Assembly: GCA_044433365.1 (NCBI GenBank)
Contig: JAWXTR010000002.1
Coordinates: 1-64,000, forward strand
Direction: 5' to 3'
Source of the DNA: CAMQVM01 sp044433365
GTDB taxonomy: Bacteria; Bacteroidota; Bacteroidia; Bacteroidales; Rikenellaceae
DNA: 64,000 bases
A program made the translations under genes and the position numbers. The notes under the pieces were generated by a model. It was not told the DNA's origin and made no database searches. It saw nothing but the letters and a program-made list of their open reading frames with translations. This document shows positions 8,541 through 17,588 of the stretch, one piece after another. Position 1 is the first letter of the stretch; the number at the start of each line of letters is the position of its first letter.

Positions 8541-9638
8541 TTTCAATGACTCTATTAAAAAATTAACAGAACTATTTTGCCACTCCTTTTTTATTTCGTT
8601 TACTCTCTTATAATCAATCTTTTGGTAATGTTCTTTACAAACTTCGCTCTCTGTGGATATCAATCTATCGGTCAATCCAAAAATTTTTAAAATAGAATTC
8701 ATTCGGCTAATTCCACGGCTCTTATTTTTAATGGCAATAAACTCTTTATTGAAAATAATTGAAAAAACAATCCCGTGAAATGAGTCAGTAACCACAAAAT
8801 AGGCATCCATAAAGCCTCTTAACCACGAAGTTACAGCAGGAAAAATGCAGTCGTTAATATTGCTGACTCCAACCTTTTTAAAAATATATTTAGGTGTTAA
8901 TAATTGTGGTGAAAGATTCAAATCTTTAGCTACTCTATCCACTATTGCCTTTTTTTCGGATGAATTACCCAATATATATACGCTTAAATTTCCTCTACTT
9001 TTAGGAATATTGTCTTTTTCAACTAGCGAAATATAGTGCTCTTTTTCTAAAAGTAGCGTAGGATCTAAAACATGCAATGGCTCTACTTCAAATTGTTTTT
9101 TACAAATTCCTACTGCCGAATCTTCACGAACCGAAATAAAATCAAAATTTTTAGCCAATTTTTTACATCTCGCACTCATTATTTTCGACATTTCCCACTT
9201 CTCGGTGCCAAAGGATGCAGCATAAGCTATACGCCTAACATCCATATTGGTGGTAAAATCTAAAAAATAGTTGTAAATATCTGGAGAGTATTTTGGTCGC
9301 CATACTTGGTCGCTTCCCACAACATAACAATCAAAATTGTAACTATCAAACAGACTCTTTTTCGATGAAGCAACATTTACGGTAGTTTGCATATTCTCTC
9401 TTACAAACCGCTGAGTGTGTTGAGCTAAAATTTGCTCTTGTGCTAGAGTCTCTTTTTTAAAGAGTCGGCGCACAAAGTTGGTATTTTTGATTTTTCGCTT
9501 TAGATTATTGTTGTAGCTTCTATCTTCTGTCCACACTTCGTGCCCCAAATTTTTTAGTATGGTTTGTAGGGCATACGCTTGTAGCAGACCGCCATAGTTA
9601 TTACGTAGCGGTTGAGTTAATATGCAAATACGTCTCAT
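8538..9638 (-). CDS. Polysaccharide pyruvyl transferase family protein
   Basis: A 366-aa CsaB/WcaK-family enzyme that transfers a ketal pyruvate to sugars of surface polysaccharides. The N-terminal signature ILTQPLRNNYGGLLQAYALQ is typical, as are YVVGSDQVWRPKY and the C-terminal VVTDSFHGIVFSIIFNK, which forms the second Rossmann-like half. It follows an FrhB-like Fe-S protein by 33 bp on the same strand; this pairing is common in Bacteroidota capsule and exopolysaccharide loci. No glycosyltransferases adjoin it, so the glycan it modifies is not apparent. Confidence 0.88.
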   Translation of the reverse strand: MRRICILTQPLRNNYGGLLQAYALQTILKNLGHEVWTEDRSYNNNLKRKIKNTNFVRRLFKKETLAQEQILAQHTQRFVRENMQTTVNVASSKKSLFDSYNFDCYVVGSDQVWRPKYSPDIYNYFLDFTTNMDVRRIAYAASFGTEKWEMSKIMSARCKKLAKNFDFISVREDSAVGICKKQFEVEPLHVLDPTLLLEKEHYISLVEKDNIPKSRGNLSVYILGNSSEKKAIVDRVAKDLNLSPQLLTPKYIFKKVGVSNINDCIFPAVTSWLRGFMDAYFVVTDSFHGIVFSIIFNKEFIAIKNKSRGISRMNSILKIFGLTDRLISTESEVCKEHYQKIDYKRVNEIKKEWQNSSVNFLIESLK

Positions 9639-9671
9639 TAGTAATTATATGTGTAGTGTGTAAAAAAAATG

Positions 9672-10820
9672 TTAAAACTCTCCCAAAATAAGATTTTTAA
9701 TCTTTTTATATCTGCTTCTTTTGCTATATATATAAATAAGAGCAATTAATCCACTCTTATTTTCAGAATACTCTTTAAAAAATATTTCTCTATTTTTATT
9801 CTCCAATGCGGAGTTGTAAAAGGTTTGTTGTATAGCTTTTGTAGTTGTTAATCTCTTTTCTAGTTGTGTTTTAGGGATGCTCTCAAAAAAATCGACCCCT
9901 TTAGAGCTATTCAAAACCACCAAACTAACCCCTTTGTTGTCGTTAAAAGTGGGTAAAATCTTTTTTAAACCCCAAAAATCGGCAATTGTTATATCACTAC
10001 CACTTCTCCCTCCTTTTGCAGGGCAATCATAGCAAGAGGGGCGCAGATAGAGATTTGATAAAAACCCCTGCATATAGCTAACATCTTTAAAATAGCGATG
10101 TAAATCTATTTTTTTGTTATTTTCGTCTACTCCACTAATCGAAAAATGGTAGTTTTTCCACCCTTTTCGTTTATCTCTAAATTTTATGTTATCTACTCTG
10201 GTAATAGAGTATTTATCTGTAATTTCGGATAAATAACTCTCCCAAATAGAGAGTGAGGGAGTGCCATGACATATAAAATCGACCAAAATTAAATTTTCAT
10301 ACTCTTTTCTTAAAAATAGTCTTAAACCTGCTGTTTGGCATGGCGTACCCGAAAAAAGCACCGATTTTCCATTTTTTAGCTCCTCTCGAACTTCTTGAAA
10401 AGTCGTTCCAATCCGACTTTGAACATATTTTGCCCCTTGCAATCTGTTTATATCCTCAATTTTGTCAATTTTTGTGTGAACTACTTGCCAATTTTCATCA
10501 AATTTCGCCCCAAAAACTACTCCTTTTTGCTCAAAAATTTTTTCTGATAAAAGTGTAAAAATTCCTCCAGAAGAGCTATCTTTTACAATCTGACTATTAC
10601 GATTTTTTGCTCCAAAAACTTTAAAATCGGTGGGTAGCTGCATTTGATTAATTACAGGACACACCGCATCGCATAATCCGCAATCTATGCAGAGATTTTT
10701 ATTAACTTTCGGATAGAAAAAACCTTCTGTATCTAGCATAAATTCAATACATTGCCGACTACACACCTGCACACATGCTTCGCAGCCAGTACAGCTTTTT
10801 TTATCTAAAATCTCTATCAT
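9672..10820 (-). CDS. Coenzyme F420 hydrogenase/dehydrogenase beta-subunit (FrhB)-like Fe-S protein
   Basis: A 382-aa protein. It begins with two 4Fe-4S ferredoxin motifs, CTGCEACVQVCSRQC and CIDCGLCDAVCP, followed by FrhB N- and C-terminal domains (SSGGIFTLLSEKI, LFSGTPCQTAGLR, DFICHGTPS, then CYDCPAKGGRSGSDITIADFW). In archaea FrhB uses F420. In Bacteroidota such proteins sit with pyruvyl transferases in polysaccharide clusters, and their redox partner is unknown; F420 use is unlikely here. It lies between PAP2 and the pyruvyl transferase with gaps of 5 and 33 bp, so the three probably form an operon. Confidence 0.88.
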   Translation of the reverse strand: MIEILDKKSCTGCEACVQVCSRQCIEFMLDTEGFFYPKVNKNLCIDCGLCDAVCPVINQMQLPTDFKVFGAKNRNSQIVKDSSSGGIFTLLSEKIFEQKGVVFGAKFDENWQVVHTKIDKIEDINRLQGAKYVQSRIGTTFQEVREELKNGKSVLFSGTPCQTAGLRLFLRKEYENLILVDFICHGTPSLSIWESYLSEITDKYSITRVDNIKFRDKRKGWKNYHFSISGVDENNKKIDLHRYFKDVSYMQGFLSNLYLRPSCYDCPAKGGRSGSDITIADFWGLKKILPTFNDNKGVSLVVLNSSKGVDFFESIPKTQLEKRLTTTKAIQQTFYNSALENKNREIFFKEYSENKSGLIALIYIYSKRSRYKKIKNLILGEF

Positions 10821-10825
10821 TAAAA

Positions 10826-11377
10826 TTATATTTTAGCAATTTTTTTAAAAGCAATAACGCCTAAAATTGCAGTGATTGAGCCTAAAAGCATTCCCCAAAG
10901 AATGTCAAGAGGGTAGTGAACCCCTAGATATATTCGACTATAACAGATTATTAATGATAGTAATATTGATAGAGTAGTATACCACTTTTTGCTTACAAAA
11001 TACGCACACATACCAAGCACCGCTATACTATTTGCAGCATGAGCTGAAACTGTGCCATACATTCCCCCTTTATATCCATTAACTGTATGGATTAATCCCT
11101 CTAAAAGTGGCTCACGAGAGGGGCGTAGGCGAGATAGGTTGAGTTTAAAAAATTGGGAAGTTTGATCGGCTACAGCCACCATCAACGCTATAATAATCAG
11201 AGCAAAAATCATATTTTTCACACCATAACGACGGTAAAAAAGATACAGGGCATAAAGCACCAAAGGCACTATTGCCAACTTTGAAGAGCTAACCCACATT
11301 AGTGAATCTGCAAACGAACCTAAATCGCCATTTAGGGCTAACATTAGATTATGGTCTATGGTTGGTGAGATATTCAT
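10826..11377 (-). CDS. PAP2-family membrane phosphatase
   Basis: A 183-aa integral membrane protein with about five hydrophobic segments. The three acid-phosphatase motifs are visible: KLNLSRLRPSREP (K-x6-RP), SAHAANS (the PSGH-like motif) and SRIYLGVHYPLDILWG (SR-x5-H-x3-D). Such enzymes remove phosphate from undecaprenyl diphosphate, phosphatidate or lipid A. Given its place at the head of a polysaccharide operon, recycling of the undecaprenyl carrier is a reasonable guess. It is the first gene of its unit. Confidence 0.85.
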   Translation of the reverse strand: MNISPTIDHNLMLALNGDLGSFADSLMWVSSSKLAIVPLVLYALYLFYRRYGVKNMIFALIIIALMVAVADQTSQFFKLNLSRLRPSREPLLEGLIHTVNGYKGGMYGTVSAHAANSIAVLGMCAYFVSKKWYTTLSILLSLIICYSRIYLGVHYPLDILWGMLLGSITAILGVIAFKKIAKI

Positions 11378-11412
11378 AATTTTGAATAGCTATTTAATGG
11401 TGAGTTTACTTA

Positions 11413-11457
11413 AGGAGAGTTCTAAACTCCGAAAGCTAGATTTTAGAAGTTTCCTCA
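11413..11457. repeat. GGGAGTTCTAA-type inverted repeat
   Basis: AGGAGAGTTCTAAACTCC pairs loosely with AGATTTTAGAAGTTTCCT in the divergent spacer between the PAP2 and HAD genes, so this copy is in a promoter region rather than at a gene end. Confidence 0.5.
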
Positions 11458-11594
11458 TGCAAATATAGTTAAAATTAGGTATAAACTAAGACAAATGTTA
11501 ATTTTAATAAAAATTAAAGAAAATTTCTTAATTTTTATTACCTTTACATGGTTTTTGCTCCTTGCAATTAAAGAGAACTTCTAATTTTTGAATT

Positions 11595-12443
11595 ATGGAA
11601 AAAAATAAGATAGCTATAATATATGATTTTGATGGCACACTTGCACCCGGGAATATGCAAGAGTACGATTTTATTCCTGCTGTAGGTAAAAAAAACGAAG
11701 AGTTTTGGTGTGAAAGTACTCAATTGGCTGAGGAACAAGATGGCGACCCTATTCTAGCCTATATGTATCGTATGATACAGGCGGCAAAAAGCGGAGAAAA
11801 ATCGCTTCGCCGTGAGGCATTTCGTGAATCTGGAAGCAAAGTTGAGCTTTTTGAAGGTGTTGTAGAGTGGTTTAGCAGAATTAATAAATATGCAGCTAAA
11901 AAGGGGCTAAAAATAGAACATTACATCAATTCGTCGGGTATAAAAGAGATGATTGAGGGTACAAAAATAGCTGGCGAGTTTAAAAAAATATTTGCCTGCT
12001 CGTTTTTCTATGATGTAGATGGAATTGCATATTGGCCAAGTGTTGTGGTCAATTACACCACAAAAACTCAGTTTCTTTTCAAGATAAATAAAGGAATTGA
12101 TAGTATCTCCGACAATATTCTTATCAATAATTATGTTCCAGAAAGTGAGCGACCTATCCCCTTTAGTAGAATGATATATATTGGCGATGGTTACACCGAT
12201 ATTCCATGTATGAAGTTGGTTAAACAGATGGGGGGCTACTCGATTGCAGTGTATAATAGTGAGTCGCAAAAAAAGATTGACGAAATTTCAAAATTATTAG
12301 ACGAAGGACGTGTAGACTATACCGCAAAGGCTGATTACACCTCAAAGAGCAAAATTGATAAGATTGTACACAACATAATCGACAAAATTGCAGCAGAGGC
12401 AAATCTCGAAAAAATTTCTAAAGATAATGAGTGTGAAAAATAA
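11595..12443 (+). CDS. HAD-superfamily hydrolase
   Basis: A 282-aa soluble phosphatase-type protein. Motif I is YDFDGTLAPG (nucleophile Asp and acid Asp), motif II is around YINSSGIK, and motifs III/IV are in IYIGDGYTDIPCMKLVKQ. A large cap region (about residues 20-100) has no obvious relative that names a substrate. It overlaps the 5' end of lnt by 17 bp when lnt starts at 12427, so the two are cotranscribed. The substrate is unknown. Confidence 0.83.
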   Translation: MEKNKIAIIYDFDGTLAPGNMQEYDFIPAVGKKNEEFWCESTQLAEEQDGDPILAYMYRMIQAAKSGEKSLRREAFRESGSKVELFEGVVEWFSRINKYAAKKGLKIEHYINSSGIKEMIEGTKIAGEFKKIFACSFFYDVDGIAYWPSVVVNYTTKTQFLFKINKGIDSISDNILINNYVPESERPIPFSRMIYIGDGYTDIPCMKLVKQMGGYSIAVYNSESQKKIDEISKLLDEGRVDYTAKADYTSKSKIDKIVHNIIDKIAAEANLEKISKDNECEK

Positions 12444-14142
12444 AGTATTATCGAATAAAAAATCTCAAAAAAAGGTGAAAAACAATATAGTGGAAAATAT
12501 TTCAAATGGAAAATTAACAAAAGAAAAGTTTTTTAAAAGCAATCTTTTTCTGGTGTTACTTTTTGTTATTTTTGGCTCATTACCATGGTATGGGATTACT
12601 CCACTTTCGCAGTTTGTAATGTTTGTACCGCTTCTTATGCTGCAAGAGCGTAGCGGAGGTGTAAAATTTATGAATTGGTCGGTCGTAGCACTTATTCTTT
12701 GGAATTTCTCGTCGCTATGGTGGATTGGTAACGCTACAATTTTAGGACCATTAGCAGCTGCATTTGCAACTACCACTCTTATGAGTATTGTATTAAATCT
12801 TTATAATAGAGTTTGGCTCAATGCTACACGTCCTTTGGCTTATACGGTTTTAGTAGCTGGTTGGGTGGCAGCAGAGTGGTTTTATGCCAAAAATCTTGAA
12901 ATTTCGTTTCCGTGGATAAATCTGGGCAATGGTTTTGGTATTACACCCTCGTTTGTACAGTGGTATGAGTATACAGGTGCACTTGGCGGAACGCTATGGG
13001 TTATGGTTGTAAATATTATAATTTTTGAGGGGTTAAAAGAGTGTAAAAAATATGATTTCAAGAATATTTTAGCCTCTAAAAAACTACTATTTGCTTTAAT
13101 ATTTATAGTAGCTCCTATAATCTATTCATTGGTAGTGTACCACACCTACAAAATTGATTATAAAGGGAGTAAAGCAATAAATGTTGCAGTTTTACAGCCA
13201 AATATCGACCCTTATGGTGAAAAATTCGGTTCGCTTTCGCAAAATGAGCAGCTAAATATTTTGTTAGAGTTAGCTCGGGAGGCAAAAGGTAGCAATGTCG
13301 ACTTTTTTATCGCTCCTGAGACAGCTTTAGACAACGATTTTTGGGTGCATACTGTTCAAAGCTCTCTTCCTGTAGAGAAAATTGAGAGCTTTTTGAGGGA
13401 AAACCAACCTAAAGCCGATTTCATTACAGGTCTGGTAATTCGTCAATATTATTCCAAAAAAGAGTTCGACTCGGCTCCAACTTTTACCTCTCGTACCACT
13501 CCAAATTTGCCATTTTACTACGATTCCTACAATTCGGCAATATCTATTAGTGATGGCGAAAAAATTGAGCTATATCATAAATCTCGACTAGCTATTGGGG
13601 TGGAGATGATGCCATTTTATAGGTATACACGCAATTTGGGCGATTTTTTTGTCGATTTAGGTGGTCAGTTTGGAATGTATGCAACTCAAGATGAGCGTAC
13701 TCTTCTCACTAATGAGACAACTGGTGTAAAGGTGGGGTGTGCAATCTGTTTTGAGTCGGTTTACGGAGAGTTTATTACTCAATTTATTAATAAAGGTGCT
13801 GAGGCTCTGTTTATTATAACCAATGATGGTTGGTGGAAAGATACCCCAGGCTATCGCCAACATCTAAGTTTTGCTTCGCTTCGTGCTATTGAGACTCGTC
13901 GTGAGATTGCTCGTTCGGCAAACACGGGTATTTCGGCAATTATTGATAGTCGTGGTGATATTTTAGAGCATACTCTTTGGGATGAGCGTACACTATTAGA
14001 AGCGACAATAAAAACTAATGATAAGATTACGGTATATGTAAAATATGGCGATTATATTGGTAGATTATCTGCTTATATTTTTGTTTTATCGCTTCTTTAT
14101 GCGGTATCTTATTATTACAAACGTCGCAACCATTTGGTTTAA
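12427..14142 (+). CDS. lnt: Apolipoprotein N-acyltransferase
   Basis: Lnt adds the third acyl chain to the N-terminal Cys of lipoproteins in the inner membrane. The N-terminal half has about seven membrane segments after a basic N-terminus; the C-terminal half is the nitrilase domain with the catalytic triad visible as Glu in FFIAPETALDNDF, Lys in YHKSRLAIGVEMMPF and Cys in VGCAICFESVYGEF. I chose ATG 12427 (MSVKNKVLSN), 571 aa, because the upstream ATG at 12388 would give a 56-bp overlap with the HAD gene. The many lipoproteins in this window are its expected substrates. Confidence 0.93.
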   Translation: MSVKNKVLSNKKSQKKVKNNIVENISNGKLTKEKFFKSNLFLVLLFVIFGSLPWYGITPLSQFVMFVPLLMLQERSGGVKFMNWSVVALILWNFSSLWWIGNATILGPLAAAFATTTLMSIVLNLYNRVWLNATRPLAYTVLVAGWVAAEWFYAKNLEISFPWINLGNGFGITPSFVQWYEYTGALGGTLWVMVVNIIIFEGLKECKKYDFKNILASKKLLFALIFIVAPIIYSLVVYHTYKIDYKGSKAINVAVLQPNIDPYGEKFGSLSQNEQLNILLELAREAKGSNVDFFIAPETALDNDFWVHTVQSSLPVEKIESFLRENQPKADFITGLVIRQYYSKKEFDSAPTFTSRTTPNLPFYYDSYNSAISISDGEKIELYHKSRLAIGVEMMPFYRYTRNLGDFFVDLGGQFGMYATQDERTLLTNETTGVKVGCAICFESVYGEFITQFINKGAEALFIITNDGWWKDTPGYRQHLSFASLRAIETRREIARSANTGISAIIDSRGDILEHTLWDERTLLEATIKTNDKITVYVKYGDYIGRLSAYIFVLSLLYAVSYYYKRRNHLV

Positions 14143-14145
14143 TTC

Positions 14146-14211
14146 ACAATTCGTAATTCGTAATTCATAATTCGTAATTCATAATTAATAATTCGTAATT
14201 CATAATTTTAA
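14146..14211. repeat. Short AT repeat tract (AATTCGT/AATTCAT)
   Basis: About eight near-copies of AATTCGTA or AATTCATA alternate between lnt and the riboflavin synthase gene. Similar tracts occur at 16080-16330, 16730 and 27280. This tract spans the ribosome-binding region of the next gene. Confidence 0.6.
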
Positions 14212-14214
14212 AAA

Positions 14215-14814
14215 ATGTTTTCAGGAATAGTAGAAGAGGCAGCAAAAGTTGTTGCTTTAAGAAAAGATGCAGAGAATCTGCACATTACAGTAGAGTGTAG
14301 CTTTACAGATCAATTAAAAATCGACCAAAGTATTGCTCATAATGGAGTATGCTTAACTGTTGTTGAGCTTACCGATACAACCTACACCGTAACAGCAATC
14401 AAAGAGACTTTAATTAAGAGTAACTTAGGGTTGGTTGAGGTTGACGATATGATTAACCTTGAGAGAAGTATGCGCCCAGATGCGCTTTTAGATGGTCATA
14501 TTGTTCAGGGGCATGTCGACCAAACTGCAACATGTACAAATATCGAAGAGGCTGATGGTAGTTGGTATTTTACATTTGAATATGAGAATAGCGGTGAGAA
14601 TGTGACTGTTGAAAAAGGCTCAATTACAGTAAATGGTGTAAGCCTTACGGTTGTAAACTCAAAGAGCAACTCATTTCAAGTAGCAATCATACCATACACT
14701 TTCCACCACACAAATTTCTGTCAATTTAAGGTTGGAACCACTGTAAATCTTGAATTTGATATTATTGGTAAGTATATTACAAAACTTATGAAAAGCTATA
14801 GGGGTAATGGTTAA
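14215..14814 (+). CDS. ribE: Riboflavin synthase, alpha subunit
   Basis: Converts two 6,7-dimethyl-8-ribityllumazines to riboflavin plus a pyrimidine product. The 199-aa length and the opening MFSGIVEE are diagnostic. Two lumazine-binding repeats follow: one with HNGVCLTVVEL and another with LLDGHIVQGHVD and ITVNGVSLTVVNS. It is 72 bp after lnt on the same strand, with an AT repeat tract between. No other rib genes are in the window. Confidence 0.95.
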   Translation: MFSGIVEEAAKVVALRKDAENLHITVECSFTDQLKIDQSIAHNGVCLTVVELTDTTYTVTAIKETLIKSNLGLVEVDDMINLERSMRPDALLDGHIVQGHVDQTATCTNIEEADGSWYFTFEYENSGENVTVEKGSITVNGVSLTVVNSKSNSFQVAIIPYTFHHTNFCQFKVGTTVNLEFDIIGKYITKLMKSYRGNG

Positions 14815-14924
14815 TTATAAATTTTAAATTATAAATTATAAATGATTAATGGTTAATGATTTTGGTTTGGTAACTTTTAATGTTTTCTTAACATTATATC
14901 CGATATTAATATAAACATTTTATC

Positions 14925-14932
14925 TATCTTTG
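14925..14932 (+). promoter_or_regulatory. Candidate -7 box TATCTTTG
   Basis: TATCTTTG matches the Bacteroidetes -7 consensus about 107 bp before the histidine kinase start. I see no good TTTG box at the expected spacing, so this is tentative. Confidence 0.3.
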
Positions 14933-15038
14933 TAGATTAAAATAGGGTTATTGTCAAAATTCTTAATTTATAATTCCTCTATTACAATTATTACAATTGG
15001 CATTAACCATTATCGTATTAACCATTAATCATTTTTCT

Positions 15039-16067
15039 ATGAAATTAAAAATTAAATCGGCAAATAGAGCAGCAATCTTTATTTCGTTGCCAATGTTGGT
15101 AATCTTCGCAGTATCATTAATCATAATGGAGGCTCAAATTATCAATATTATTATATTCTCAATTGCCTTGTCGATACTTAATTATTTTATAGCCCGTTTA
15201 ATTATCTCTCGATTTGTGTTATATAGGTTAAAACCTATTTATGAGATAATTTTAAATGAAGATATTGCAGTCGATAAGCTAAAAGATAGATTTTCGACTA
15301 AAGAGGTGTTTTTAGAAGTTGGTGAAGATATTGTGGTTTGGGCTGATAATAAATCGAAAGAGATTTCTAGTCTAAAAGAGATGGAACAGTATAGAAAAGA
15401 GTTCTTAGGAAACGTCTCGCACGAGCTTAAAACACCTCTTTTCACACTTCAAGGCTATATTCTTACGCTTATAGATGGTGGAGTCAACAATCCCAATATA
15501 AATCTAAAATATCTGAATAATGCTGATAGAAATATCGAGCGTTTAATTGCAATAGTAAAAGATTTGGAGTCTATCTCAGCTCTTGAAAACAAGGTAGAGA
15601 ACCTAGAACGCAAAAGATTAGATATTGTAGCTATCTCTAAAGACATAGCTGAATCGCTAACAGACCAAGCTAAGCTAAAAGATATTACTATTTCGGTTGA
15701 AGCATCTGAGCCAATTGAAATTTATGCCGATAGGGGTAGAATCGAGCAGGTACTTATAAATCTGATAGTAAACTCAATAAAGTATGGCAAAAAAGGTGGA
15801 CGTACAAAGATAAAATTTGTGGATATGTATCAAAAAGTGCTTATTGAGGTTGAAGATGATGGAATTGGCATTGAAAAAGATAACTTACCACGTATTTTCG
15901 AACGTTTCTTTAGAGCCGACAAAAGTCGCTCTCGTGAGATTGGAGGTACAGGACTAGGACTCGCAATTGTAAAACATATTGTCGAAGCACACGGTGAAAA
16001 AATCAGCGTTAGAAGCGATATCGGCAAGGGAAGTACCTTTGCTTTTACTATGAATCGTTATCTGTAA
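15039..16067 (+). CDS. Membrane sensor histidine kinase (PhoR-like)
   Basis: A 342-aa two-component kinase. Two hydrophobic segments near the N-terminus (about 10-30 and 33-60) have almost no periplasmic loop between them. The H-box is FLGNVSHELKTP with His128, then the N-box LINLIVNSIKYG, the G1 box DDGIGIEKD, the F-box IFERFFRAD and the G2 box GGTGLGLAIVKHI. ATG 15039 (MKLKIKSANR) is the sensible start; an upstream TTG at 14997 lies in a low-complexity tract. No response regulator gene adjoins it, so its partner is elsewhere. The short sensor part resembles PhoR-type kinases that receive signals from membrane partners. Confidence 0.9.
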   Translation: MKLKIKSANRAAIFISLPMLVIFAVSLIIMEAQIINIIIFSIALSILNYFIARLIISRFVLYRLKPIYEIILNEDIAVDKLKDRFSTKEVFLEVGEDIVVWADNKSKEISSLKEMEQYRKEFLGNVSHELKTPLFTLQGYILTLIDGGVNNPNINLKYLNNADRNIERLIAIVKDLESISALENKVENLERKRLDIVAISKDIAESLTDQAKLKDITISVEASEPIEIYADRGRIEQVLINLIVNSIKYGKKGGRTKIKFVDMYQKVLIEVEDDGIGIEKDNLPRIFERFFRADKSRSREIGGTGLGLAIVKHIVEAHGEKISVRSDIGKGSTFAFTMNRYL

Positions 16068-16804
16068 AGAGGCTCTTTTTAATTCATAATGCATAATTCA
16101 TAATGCATAATTGCAGGGTTCGATAACACGGCAGTAGATACGTTGTGCACAACGTCTTTAACCGAACATAGAAATAATTTATAATGCATAATTCATAATG
16201 CATAATTGCTGGGTTTGATAACACAACGTCTATAACGAACACAAGGTAACCGAACATAGAAATAATTTATAATGCATAATTCATAATACATAATTACTGG
16301 GATAGAAATAATTCATAATGCATAATTCATGCGAATAAAGGTTTGAAATTTTAAGCTATTTTTCTGGATTTTTCTCAAAAACTGTTTCCGCACACAGCAG
16401 TAGAGACGTAGCCCTGCTACGTCTAAAATCGAATTTTGCAAAGCAAAATGAGCTTACGTAGCAATCAAAATTGAATTTGCAAAGCCAAATCCAAACTCAG
16501 ACGTAGCAGGGCTACGTCTCTACAGCTGAGCCACAAATTGTAATTTTTAACAACAGATTTTGAGAATGAGCCATTTTTCTACTTTAATTAGTCAAAAAAT
16601 AACTATTTTTTGATGCTTTTTTAGAAAAAGCACACCCGAAGAATTGACAAAAATTGCTCGCTTTCACTCACGGTTTCGCTCCGCTTGCAAAAAAAGGAAG
16701 AAGGTTCTTCAAACCTTTATTGGCATAATTCATAATGCATAATTACTGGGTTCGATAACACAACGTCTATAACGAACACAAGGTAACCGAACCCAGTTAC
16801 AATA
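16068..16804. other. Repeat-filled spacer without a gene
   Basis: This 737-bp stretch has no credible reading frame. It contains tracts of ATAATGCATAATTC units (16080-16330), one degenerate palindrome ATACGTTGTGCACAACGTC (16139-16157), the long element at 16329-16726 with its two AGACGTAGC palindromes, and a second copy of the GATAACACAACGTCTATAACG module already present at 16220. Confidence 0.8.
16329..16726 (+). repeat. Dispersed element bounded by inverted GCGAATAAAGGTTTGAA, copy 1
   Basis: The ends are ATGCGAATAAAGGTTTGAAA and its degenerate reverse complement TTCAAACCTTTATTGGCAT. The 398-bp body has two palindromes (AGACGTAGC/GCTACGTCT) and the modules AACAACAGATTTTGAGAATG and CTTTCACTCACGGTTTCGC. 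Much of the body matches the copy at 30074-30430. No coding capacity is seen. It behaves like a non-autonomous mobile element or composite repeat. Confidence 0.7.
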
Positions 16805-17566
16805 TTAAAATTTAGGCTTACGTTTCTCAGAAAAAGCAAGTTTGCCCTCTGCAGCATCTTCGGTAGTAAATGAGAATGCAAACAGGTCGTTTTCATACTG
16901 CAAACCCATATCTTGCGGCATATTTTGCGAAGCTCTAAGATTTTGTTTAATTAGCTGCATTGCAATTGGTGAAAATTCTTCCATTTTTGCAACCATTTGA
17001 GCAACATAATCATCAATTTCTTCTACTGCAACCACTTGATTTACAATGCCTAATCTATATGCCTCTTGGGCATCAATCTTTTTAGCTGTAAGCACCAATT
17101 CAGCTGCACGGTTATAACCAATTTGACGAGCCAAAAGCTGCGTAGCACCGCTTCCTGAGGTCCAGCCATGTTCCACTTCAGAAACAGCAAAAATAGCACT
17201 ATCTGAGGCTATGCGAATATCAGTGGCAAGCACCAATTCTAATCCTCCTCCCAGAGCATAACCTTTGATTTTAGCAATTACAGGTTTTCTGATATTTCGA
17301 ATTGCTGTGCAGTAATCTTGGCGATTGCGAAGTTCGAAAGGTGTGCCATATTGATCTAACATAGTGATATCGCTTCCTGTCGAAAAAGCTCGCTCTCCAC
17401 TTCCTGTCAATATCACAACCGAAATCTGAGCATCATCGTTAATTTCTTGAGCAATTCTATTTAAATCTATTCCCATTTGACGGGTAATAGAGTTCATCTT
17501 TTTAGGTCGATTGATTGTAATCGTTGCAACACGACCCTCTTTTTTATAAATTATTCCCTCTTCCAT
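16805..17566 (-). CDS. Enoyl-CoA hydratase/isomerase (CaiD-like)
   Basis: A 253-aa crotonase-fold protein. Seen are SGSGERAFSTGSDI near the oxyanion hole, IKGYALGGGLELVLATDIRI (oxyanion-hole Gly-Gly) and the active-site stretch VSEVEHGWTSGSGATQ with Glu in position for CaiD/hydratase chemistry. Length and ends look complete. Upstream lie remnants of CaiB-like CoA-transferase, aldehyde dehydrogenase and solute-binding protein genes, a set that in proteobacteria and actinobacteria goes with carnitine or betaine breakdown, so crotonobetainyl-CoA hydration is a plausible original role. Its native 5' flank has been replaced by the MITE scar at 17571-17588. It may be the last intact member of its pathway. 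Confidence 0.85.
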   Translation of the reverse strand: MEEGIIYKKEGRVATITINRPKKMNSITRQMGIDLNRIAQEINDDAQISVVILTGSGERAFSTGSDITMLDQYGTPFELRNRQDYCTAIRNIRKPVIAKIKGYALGGGLELVLATDIRIASDSAIFAVSEVEHGWTSGSGATQLLARQIGYNRAAELVLTAKKIDAQEAYRLGIVNQVVAVEEIDDYVAQMVAKMEEFSPIAMQLIKQNLRASQNMPQDMGLQYENDLFAFSFTTEDAAEGKLAFSEKRKPKF

Positions 17567-17570
17567 ATAT

Positions 17571-17588
17571 ATTGTTTTACACTACTTA
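17571..17588 (+). repeat. MITE terminal scar (18 bp)
   Basis: ATTGTTTTACACTACTTA is identical to the right end of the full MITE copies, including the terminal TA. The rest of the element is missing. On the minus strand it encodes the last residues of the chimeric aldehyde dehydrogenase/solute-binding protein frame and lies 4 bp upstream of the enoyl-CoA hydratase ATG. It marks a deletion that began inside a MITE. Confidence 0.85.

Noticed and set aside
12220..12776. Several minus-strand frames opposite the HAD and lnt genes
   Set aside because: They are antisense shadows; the plus-strand genes have full catalytic motifs.
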